From NCBI GenBank assembly GCA_018623785.1, contig JAAZVD010000071.1:1-7421 (forward strand): a stretch of 7,421 nucleotides of DNA, read 5' to 3'. Below, piece after piece: positions 1 to 5,536 of this stretch; position 1 is the stretch's first letter, and every line of letters starts with the position of its first letter. Made by a program: the position numbers and the translations under genes. Below the pieces are notes generated by a model. The model searched no databases, was not told the origin of the DNA, and saw only the letters and a list, made by a program, of their open reading frames with translations. Source of the DNA: Bacteroidota bacterium. GTDB lineage: Bacteria; Bacteroidota; Rhodothermia; Rhodothermales; UBA10348.

Positions 1-730
1 TCACTGGCAGTAGCCGGAGCGGGTAAACGAGGTAGACGAACCAAGGCATGATCAGCCGTCGCTTTCGTCGCTTTACAGCGCTGAAAATGCGATCTGCCAC
101 ACCATCGGGATTAAGAATGGGAAGTAGAAACGAAAATCGGGTCTTGACCCCCTCAAACATCCCCGTGTGAATGAAAAACGGGGCTACCAAGGTGGTGTGG
201 ATGGGATGCCCTAGCTTCTTCATTTCAATACGCAGGGCGTCATCGAATCCTACGGCAGCAAACTTGCTGCTGCTGTAGGCCGCCATGCGGGAGGTAGCGG
301 CCAAGCCACCAGCCGAAGCAATGGTCACGATATGTCCGCTTCCCCGCTCGATCATGCCGGGAAGGACGGCACGCACTGTGTGGAAATGCGCCTCGATGTT
401 GATGGCAAACGTACGCCGTATATCCTCCTTGGTATGTTCCAGAAGGTATTTTCCTGCCACGATTCCGGCATTATTGATCAGGATGTCCGGCGTACCGAGC
501 TCGCCCTGTAATCGTCGGAAGATGTTCACTATGTTGTCGGAGTCCGCAAGGTCTATCTGGTACGGATGAAAGTCTGCCCCCAATTCCCCGGATAGGTCAG
601 AGAGGCCACGCTCATTGATGTCCAAGCCGGCTACACGGTATCCAGCCGAGAGAAAACGCGCAGCCAGTAGCATGCCGAGCCCACTGGCAGCTCCGGTCAA
701 AACGACGAGTGGGGATGGGGACTGGGACAT
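1..730 (-). CDS. SDR-family oxidoreductase, SDR16C (retinol dehydrogenase/17-beta-HSD11)-like, 3' end outside window
   Basis: Reading leftward from the ATG at 730-728, 243 codons are open to the window edge with no stop, so the C-terminus is missing. The protein is a classical short-chain dehydrogenase. It has the nucleotide-binding TGAASGLG at residues 12-19, Asp37 at the end of the second beta strand (which favours NAD(H) over NADP(H)), and NNAG at 86-89. The catalytic tetrad is Asn111, Ser139, Tyr152 and Lys156 (YSSSK). The later part, with 'PFFIHTGMFEGV' near 184-195, a 'LLPILNPDGVADRI' block and a basic KRRKRR run followed by hydrophobic MPWFVYLVYPLRLLP, resembles the SDR16C branch (RDH10, DHRS3, HSD17B11), whose members oxidise or reduce lipophilic alcohols and ketones at membranes. 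The substrate is unknown; a lipid or fatty alcohol is an inference. The gene diverges from acs. In-frame ATGs also occur at 823 and 817, but 730 gives the usual short lead before the Rossmann motif. No clear ribosome binding site precedes any of them. Confidence 0.88.
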   Translation of the reverse strand, partial: MSQSPSPLVVLTGAASGLGMLLAARFLSAGYRVAGLDINERGLSDLSGELGADFHPYQIDLADSDNIVNIFRRLQGELGTPDILINNAGIVAGKYLLEHTKEDIRRTFAINIEAHFHTVRAVLPGMIERGSGHIVTIASAGGLAATSRMAAYSSSKFAAVGFDDALRIEMKKLGHPIHTTLVAPFFIHTGMFEGVKTRFSFLLPILNPDGVADRIFSAVKRRKRRLIMPWFVYLVYPLRLLPV

Positions 731-859
731 GGGAAGGGGAGTTTGGAGATGGTCTTCGTTGAGCCAAAGGTCATCACACACGCGAATAGGCACCTGATCA
801 GCATCCTGGGCGCCCATCAGCATTCCGGGCAGAGAGTGGGGCGTGCCTCCCGCAGCTCG

Positions 860-871
860 AGGGAATTCCCT
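860..871. promoter_or_regulatory. 12-bp perfect palindrome in the SDR/acs divergent region
   Basis: AGGGAATTCCCT is a perfect 12-bp palindrome, directly upstream of the -35 box of the candidate acs promoter. It could be a regulator-binding site between the divergent SDR and acs genes. A palindrome of this size may also arise by chance, so only the symmetry is certain. Confidence 0.3.
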
Positions 872-874
872 ACA

Positions 875-903
875 TCGACAGCGTGTCGCGGCGTGGTTAT
901 ATT
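875..903 (+). promoter_or_regulatory. Candidate sigma70-type promoter of acs
   Basis: TCGACA at 875-880 matches the -35 consensus TTGACA in five of six positions. TATATT at 898-903 matches the -10 consensus TATAAT in five of six. The spacer is exactly 17 bp. Transcription would begin near 909-911, giving a leader of about 30 bases to the ATG at 942, or a nearly leaderless message from the ATG at 918. The region also partly fits the Bacteroidota -7 element TAnnTTTG (TATATTTT at 898-905, last base mismatched), but no TTG -33 box stands at the right distance. The long in-frame extension from an ATG at 843 would start upstream of this promoter. Confidence 0.5.
876..888. promoter_or_regulatory. 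Inverted repeat overlapping the acs -35 box (possible operator)
   Basis: CGACA-GCG-TGTCG is a perfect 5-bp inverted repeat around a 3-base centre. It overlaps the last five bases of the candidate -35 box and the first bases of the spacer. A dimeric regulator bound here would block RNA polymerase, so it is a plausible repressor operator for acs. The regulator is not in the window, and the role is inferred only from position and symmetry. Confidence 0.35.
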
Positions 904-941
904 TTACGAACCTCCTTATGACCAAACACACGATAAATCCG

Positions 942-2882
942 ATGGATGAACGTTATCCAGTCCCTGCTGACTTTGCTGCCAACGCTTATATCGGATCCCG
1001 CGAAGCGTACGATGAGATGTACCATCGCTCGGTGGACGATCCCGAAGGGTTCTGGGCAGAGATGGGTCAGCGTATCGATTGGTTCAAACCCTTCACCAAG
1101 GTCAAGAACACGTCGTGGGCCCGCGATAATGTATCGATCCGCTGGTATGAGGATGGCACGACGAATGCCGCCTACAATGCACTGGATCGGCATCTGGAAT
1201 CGCGCGGAAACCAGACGGCGCTCATTTTTGAGCCGGATGACCCGGCCGAGGAGGCCCGTCACATCTCGTACACAGAACTGCACGAGCAGGTCAGTCGCCT
1301 CTCCAATGTCCTGAAAGCCAACGGCGTGAAGAAGGGCGATCGGGTGACCATCTATCTGCCCATGATTCCGGAGGCGGCGTATGCCATGCTGGCCTGCGCC
1401 CGAATTGGGGCGATCCACTCGGTGGTATTCGGCGGCTTCAGCCCCGACTCCTTGGCCAGTCGCATCCTGGATTGTGATTCAACTGTCCTGATCACAGCCG
1501 ACGAGTCGAAGCGGGGGGGTAAGTTCGTGCCGCTCAAGGTCAACGCCGACAAGGCCCTAGAACAGTGCCCGGATGTAACGTGTACCATCGTAGCGCGGCG
1601 CAGTGGCCGCGAGGTTCCCATGACGCAAGGCCGCGACATCTGGATGGACGATGCCATGGCAGCGGCATCCGCAGACTGCCCGGCCGAAGAAATGAATGCC
1701 GAGGATCCGCTCTTCATTCTGTATACGAGCGGTTCCACGGGCAAACCCAAAGGACTCCTGCACTCGACCGGAGGCTACCAGGTATGGGCGTCCATGACCC
1801 ACCAGTACGTCTTTGACTATCACGATGGGGATGTCTTCTGGTGCACGGCCGATGTGGGGTGGATTACGGGCCACAGCTATATCGTGTATGGCCCGTTGAT
1901 CAACGGTGCCACGCAGGTCTTTTTTGAAGGCATTCCCACCTACCCGGATGCTTCGCGGTTCTGGCAGGTGGTGGATAAGCACAGGGTGACCCAGTTCTAT
2001 ACGGCGCCAACGGCCATCCGTGCGCTGATGCAGCAGGGAGAGTCGTTCGTAAAGGGCACCTCACGCTCTTCGCTCAAGCTACTAGGAACCGTAGGCGAGC
2101 CCATTAATCCGGAAGCCTGGCGCTGGTACCACGAAGTGGTCGGGGAGGGGCGCTGTCCCATCGTCGACACGTGGTGGCAGACCGAAACGGGCGGCATCAT
2201 GATTACGCCGCTGCCGGGAGCCATTGAGACCAAGCCTGGCTCAGCAACGGTGCCCTTTTTTGGTATCAAGCCCGCCATTCTGACCAACGAGGGTAACGAG
2301 AAGGAAGGAGCCACCGAAGGGGTGATGGTCATCACGGATTCGTGGCCGGGTCAGGCGCGGACCATTTACGGCGATCATGAGCGCTTCTTTCAGACCTATT
2401 TCTCGACCTTTAAGAACCTCTACTTCACGGGAGATGGTGCCCGCAGAGATGAGGATGGTTACTACTGGATTACAGGTCGGGTGGATGACGTTATCAACGT
2501 CTCGGGTCACCGCATGGGAACGGCCGAAGTAGAGAGTGCTCTCGTCGCGCACGAGACCGTTGCAGAGGCTGCCGTGGTCGGTTTCCCGCACGACGTCAAG
2601 GGACAGGGCATCTATTGCTATGTAACCTTGAACATGGGCGTAGAACCCTCGGAGGCATTGCGCGCAACCCTTGTCCAGCACGTACGCGCTACGATCGGGC
2701 CGATTGCCAAGCCGGACTTCATCCAGTTCACGCCGGGCCTTCCCAAGACGCGATCAGGCAAGATCATGCGCCGCATTTTGCGCAAGATCGCGGCCAACGA
2801 ATTCGGAAATCTCGGAGATACCTCGACCCTCGCTGATGCTACCGTGGTTGAGGACTTGATCCAGAATCGGCAAAATACATGA
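942..2882 (+). CDS. acs: Acetyl-CoA synthetase (acetate--CoA ligase, AMP-forming)
   Basis: Cytosolic enzyme that activates acetate with ATP to acetyl-AMP and then forms acetyl-CoA, the high-affinity route of acetate assimilation. The 646-residue product resembles E. coli Acs (652 residues) along its whole length. Visible motifs are the adenylation P-loop [11 protein letters not shown] at 261-271, GWITGHS with Ile308/Thr309 in the acyl pocket, [11 protein letters not shown] with Trp412 (equivalent of Salmonella Trp414, which restricts the pocket to acetate), hinge GRVDDV with Asp515, and [11 protein letters not shown] with the catalytic Lys607 (Salmonella Lys609). That lysine is the known site of Pat-type acetylation, so post-translational control is possible. 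The ATG at 942 aligns best with the E. coli N-terminus and follows the candidate promoter at a sensible distance. An in-frame ATG at 918 would add eight residues; one at 843 lies upstream of the promoter. No Shine-Dalgarno sequence is visible. pckA follows after 110 bp, which suggests linked roles in growth on acetate. Confidence 0.97.
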   Translation: MDERYPVPADFAANAYIGSREAYDEMYHRSVDDPEGFWAEMGQRIDWFKPFTKVKNTSWARDNVSIRWYEDGTTNAAYNALDRHLESRGNQTALIFEPDDPAEEARHISYTELHEQVSRLSNVLKANGVKKGDRVTIYLPMIPEAAYAMLACARIGAIHSVVFGGFSPDSLASRILDCDSTVLITADESKRGGKFVPLKVNADKALEQCPDVTCTIVARRSGREVPMTQGRDIWMDDAMAAASADCPAEEMNAEDPLFILYTSGSTGKPKGLLHSTGGYQVWASMTHQYVFDYHDGDVFWCTADVGWITGHSYIVYGPLINGATQVFFEGIPTYPDASRFWQVVDKHRVTQFYTAPTAIRALMQQGESFVKGTSRSSLKLLGTVGEPINPEAWRWYHEVVGEGRCPIVDTWWQTETGGIMITPLPGAIETKPGSATVPFFGIKPAILTNEGNEKEGATEGVMVITDSWPGQARTIYGDHERFFQTYFSTFKNLYFTGDGARRDEDGYYWITGRVDDVINVSGHRMGTAEVESALVAHETVAEAAVVGFPHDVKGQGIYCYVTLNMGVEPSEALRATLVQHVRATIGPIAKPDFIQFTPGLPKTRSGKIMRRILRKIAANEFGNLGDTSTLADATVVEDLIQNRQNT

Positions 2883-2900
2883 GGCCGCAGAATCCCCGGC

Positions 2901-2955
2901 TCCGGCGTCTATTTCAATGATCTTCATTCATCGCCGGAAGCGCTTTTGTTATTTT
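2901..2955 (+). terminator. Stem-loop plus T-rich tract after acs (possible terminator)
   Basis: TCCGGCG at 2901-2907 pairs perfectly with CGCCGGA at 2932-2938. Inside this loop AATGA (2916-2920) pairs with TCATT (2924-2928), giving a nested two-part stem. A T-rich tract, TTTTGTTATTTT (2944-2955), follows after a 5-base spacer. This could end or reduce acs transcription before pckA. The internal loops and the spacer make it weaker than a textbook terminator, so read-through into pckA is possible. Confidence 0.45.
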
Positions 2956-2963
2956 GCGCGCTT
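2938..2963. repeat. Inverted repeat AAGCGC-N14-GCGCTT upstream of pckA
   Basis: AAGCGC (2938-2943) and GCGCTT (2958-2963) are exact reverse complements separated by the 14-base T-rich tract TTTTGTTATTTTGC. The repeat overlaps the last base of the upstream hairpin, so the two structures could be mutually exclusive in RNA. It might equally be a DNA operator for pckA: the only promoter-like bases nearby (TATTTT at 2950-2955) sit at its centre. The symmetry is certain; the function is inferred. Confidence 0.35.
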
Positions 2964-2992
2964 AACAAATCCAAGGCCACCCAATCCCTGCC

Positions 2993-4579
2993 ATGAGCGA
3001 CGATTTCTCGCTTGAATACCTCGGAATCGAGAACGGGAATATTTCCCGTAATCTCTCACGTGCTAAACTCTATCAGGAGGCCATTCTGCACGAGGAAGGT
3101 GCCGCCATCTCCAACCAAGGAGGGTTGATGCTGCGTAGTGGCGAGAAAACCGGTCGCAGCCCGAAGGACAAACGCGTGGTCGAGATCAATGGACTGACCG
3201 ACGACGTCTGGTGGGGAAAGGTCAACATCCCTCTCGATCCCCGCAACTACGAGATCAACCGCGAACGGGCCATTGATTACTTCAATGCAGTCAAGCGGCT
3301 GTATGTGTTTGACGGATTTGCCGGTTGGGCCCCTGAGTACCGTCTGAAGGTCCGCGTCATTTGCACGCGCCCCTACCACGCGCTCTTCATGCGCAACATG
3401 CTCATTCGCCCTTCAGACGAGGAGTTGGCTGGCTTTGGTCGCCCCGACTTCACCATCATGAATGCGGGTAGATTTCCTGCCAACCGTCACACCGAACAGA
3501 TGTCGTCGAAAACAAGTATCGACCTCAACTTCGAGTGCAACGAGCTGACCATTCTTGGTACGGAGTACGCCGGCGAAATGAAAAAGGGCGTCTTCTCGGT
3601 CATGCATTATCTCATGCCCAAGCAGGGTGTGCTGTCCATGCATTGCTCCGCCAATGAAGGGGACGAGGGTGATGTATCGCTCTTTTTCGGACTCTCAGGG
3701 ACCGGAAAGACGACCCTCTCGGCCGATCCCAACCGCCATTTGATTGGCGATGATGAACATTGTTGGTCCGACGATGGTGTCTTCAACATCGAGGGCGGTT
3801 GCTATGCCAAGGCCATCGGCCTCTCAGCAGAGAAAGAGCCCGAGATCCACAACGCCATCCGTTTCGGCTCTGTCCTGGAAAACGTGGTCTACGACGAGAG
3901 GACGCATGTTGTGGACTTTGACGATACAAGTATCACGCAGAACACGCGTGTGGCCTATCCGATCGACTTTATTGACAACGCCAAGATTCCCTGTGTCGGT
4001 GGGCATCCGAAGAACATCATTTTCTTGACCTATGATGCCTTTGGGGTGTTGCCTCCGGTATCCAAGTTGACATCAGACCAGGCCATGTACCACTTCATCT
4101 CCGGATACACGGCCAAAGTCGCCGGTACGGAGATGGGCGTTGATGAGCCGCAGGCCACGTTTTCGGCATGCTTCGGAGACGCCTTTTTGGTACTGCACCC
4201 GGCGCGATATGCCGAAATGCTGGCAGCAAAGATGGAAGAGCACGGCGCCAAGGCGTGGCTGATCAATACGGGGATGACCGGTGGTGCGTACGGCACCGGC
4301 CACCGGATGAGTCTCCCGCACACGCGTGCCATCATCGATGCTATCCATGCGGGTCACCTTGATGATGTAGAGACCCTTGAGGACCCGGTATTCGGGATGG
4401 CCATTCCCAAGAACGTGCCACGAGTCCCCGACGAGGTTCTGGTGCCGCGGGAGGCGTGGACGGACCAGCACGCGTACGATGTTACGGCGCGCAAGCTGGC
4501 TGCCCTCTTTAACAGCAATTTCGAGCAATATCGGCAAGGATCGTCCGAGGCTATCATTGCCGCCGGGCCGCGCCTCTGA
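2993..4579 (+). CDS. pckA: Phosphoenolpyruvate carboxykinase (ATP)
   Basis: Cytosolic enzyme converting oxaloacetate and ATP to phosphoenolpyruvate, CO2 and ADP, the first committed step of gluconeogenesis from TCA intermediates. The 528-residue product is near the usual length (E. coli 540). By alignment from memory with E. coli PckA, all main active-site residues are present: Arg55 in TGRSPKDK (E. coli Arg65), Tyr192 and Lys198 (Tyr207, Lys213), the metal ligand His217 (His232), P-loop GLSGTGKTT at 233-241 with Lys239 and Thr240, Asp254 in GDDEHCW (Asp269), and Arg319 in NTRVAYP (Arg333). The P-loop and overall similarity mark the ATP-dependent, not the GTP-dependent, family. The ATG at 2993 gives a normal N-terminus; no Shine-Dalgarno sequence is close to it. 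It follows acs in the same direction, and the two together support sugar synthesis from acetate. The gene converges with the kinase gene, 7 bp beyond its stop. Confidence 0.98.
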   Translation: MSDDFSLEYLGIENGNISRNLSRAKLYQEAILHEEGAAISNQGGLMLRSGEKTGRSPKDKRVVEINGLTDDVWWGKVNIPLDPRNYEINRERAIDYFNAVKRLYVFDGFAGWAPEYRLKVRVICTRPYHALFMRNMLIRPSDEELAGFGRPDFTIMNAGRFPANRHTEQMSSKTSIDLNFECNELTILGTEYAGEMKKGVFSVMHYLMPKQGVLSMHCSANEGDEGDVSLFFGLSGTGKTTLSADPNRHLIGDDEHCWSDDGVFNIEGGCYAKAIGLSAEKEPEIHNAIRFGSVLENVVYDERTHVVDFDDTSITQNTRVAYPIDFIDNAKIPCVGGHPKNIIFLTYDAFGVLPPVSKLTSDQAMYHFISGYTAKVAGTEMGVDEPQATFSACFGDAFLVLHPARYAEMLAAKMEEHGAKAWLINTGMTGGAYGTGHRMSLPHTRAIIDAIHAGHLDDVETLEDPVFGMAIPKNVPRVPDEVLVPREAWTDQHAYDVTARKLAALFNSNFEQYRQGSSEAIIAAGPRL

Positions 4580-4586
4580 CGGTTGA

Positions 4587-5528
4587 TCACGCCTCTCGCA
4601 TGGCCATGGCGTAACTGAGCGCACCCTCCACGGGTGCGCTCATCATGGATTCCACCGTTACGCCGGGCATGCAAGCGGACAGTGCAGCAGAAAAAGCCGC
4701 GAGATAGCTGTCCCGCTGTGAGAGCCCCCCTGCCAGGACCGCACGTGTGCCGTGGCCTTCAGGTAGATAGGTTGCGAGCCGGGCGCACTGGGCTGCCAGT
4801 TCGTGGCAGGCCGCCTCTACCAGCGCTGTGGCCGCCTCATTCCCGGCCTCCAACAGGTCCATGACGATTGGAGCGAGCGTGGATGGTCGGAATTCGGCGT
4901 CGTAGTAGGTATCAAGAACACGGGCAATGGTAGGGGTCTCCATCCCCATGGCTACTGCAATACCCATGCTGAACGCTCCTGTGTCATTGCACTCAAGATC
5001 CATCAGTAGCCGTCTTACCGCAGCTCTCCCCAGTTCTGTGCCGCTGCCCGGATCTCCCAATCCGGGTCCCCAACCGCCGGCTCGCAGCAGGCTGCCCCGT
5101 TCATCGAGGCCATAACATCCTGATCCGGTTCCGGCAATAACCAGAATACCCGGGTTAGAAGGGAACGCCGACTCCAGTGCTATGCGGGCATCCGATGTGA
5201 CCCTGATCTGTTGGACAGGAATACGCAGGACGGAACTGAGGGCCTCGGCACTGGCTGCTGCCACGGCCTTTGTCCCGGCGCCGGCAGCTCCGATACAGAG
5301 GCGAACGTCCTGGTCCAACGGCATGGGTGCTACGGCCTGCATGATATGCTCACCTACCTGCTGCGCAAAGTGATCCGGTGAGGCTGTCCGGAGGTTGACA
5401 CTGGGGTAGCGCGCCCGCCAGGTCCGGATGCCGTCCGTGAAGGCGAGGGCCAGCTTGGTACCGCCTGCGTCGGCACCGATAGCCTTGCAAGAAGGGGAAG
5501 GAGAGGCGTAGTCCGTTGCGGGATTCAT
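4587..5528 (-). CDS. BadF/BadG/BcrA/BcrD-type ATPase, N-acetylglucosamine kinase-like sugar kinase
   Basis: A 313-residue member of the ASKHA (actin/hexokinase-like) superfamily, closest by motif to N-acetylglucosamine kinases such as human NAGK. Visible motifs are the phosphate-1 loop DAGGTK at 20-25, TSDA at 111-114 with Asp113 as the probable catalytic base (NAGK Asp107), the phosphate-2 loop IAGTGSGCYG at 131-140, the sugar-binding segment GGWGPGLGDPGSG at 151-163, and the adenosine motif AVLAGGLS at 263-270. No signal peptide is seen, so it should be cytosolic. ATP-dependent phosphorylation of an amino sugar is likely, but the exact sugar is not fixed by sequence. One oddity is Pro160 in GDPGS, where the family usually has Glu (GDEGS). 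The ATG at 5528 lies 8 bp after the stop of the upstream acylase-like gene, so the two are probably cotranscribed and translationally coupled. The last codons encode a perfect 11-bp RNA hairpin. Confidence 0.85.
   Translation of the reverse strand: MNPATDYASPSPSCKAIGADAGGTKLALAFTDGIRTWRARYPSVNLRTASPDHFAQQVGEHIMQAVAPMPLDQDVRLCIGAAGAGTKAVAAASAEALSSVLRIPVQQIRVTSDARIALESAFPSNPGILVIAGTGSGCYGLDERGSLLRAGGWGPGLGDPGSGTELGRAAVRRLLMDLECNDTGAFSMGIAVAMGMETPTIARVLDTYYDAEFRPSTLAPIVMDLLEAGNEAATALVEAACHELAAQCARLATYLPEGHGTRAVLAGGLSQRDSYLAAFSAALSACMPGVTVESMMSAPVEGALSYAMAMREA
4616..4642 (+). terminator. Perfect 11-bp hairpin just past pckA, inside the 3' end of the kinase gene
   Basis: TGAGCGCACCC (4616-4626) and GGGTGCGCTCA (4632-4642) are exact reverse complements around a 5-base loop, TCCAC. 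The hairpin starts 37 bases after the pckA stop codon. It lies within the convergent kinase gene, where it encodes residues 296-304 approximately. No T-run follows on either strand, so it is not a classical intrinsic terminator. It may pause polymerase, protect the pckA mRNA 3' end, or terminate with help from a factor. Confidence 0.45.
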
Positions 5529-5536
5529 CGGGCGGT

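Noticed and set aside
765..772. Minus-strand GACCTTTG resembling the Bacteroidota -7 element for the SDR gene
   Set aside because: It has one mismatch to TAnnTTTG and no TTG -33 element at the proper distance, so it is too weak to call as a promoter.
911..917. CCTCCTT directly before the ATG at 918
   Set aside because: It is the complement of a Shine-Dalgarno sequence, so it cannot serve on the plus strand. On the minus strand AAGGAGG is not followed by a start codon at a suitable distance.
843..941. Longer acs reading frame starting at ATG 843 (33 extra residues)
   Set aside because: The extension lies over the candidate promoter and inverted repeat, has no counterpart in E. coli Acs, and its start would be upstream of the predicted transcription start.
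897..1418. 173-codon antisense frame over the start of acs
   Set aside because: It is antisense to a strongly conserved gene, has no recognisable motif, and is explained by the GC-rich coding composition. The same applies to the other antisense frames over acs and pckA, for example 1557-1982 and 4073-4624.
4599..4608. CATGGCCATG palindrome near the kinase stop
   Set aside because: It is produced by Met-Ala-Met codons in the kinase C-terminus and is short enough to be incidental.
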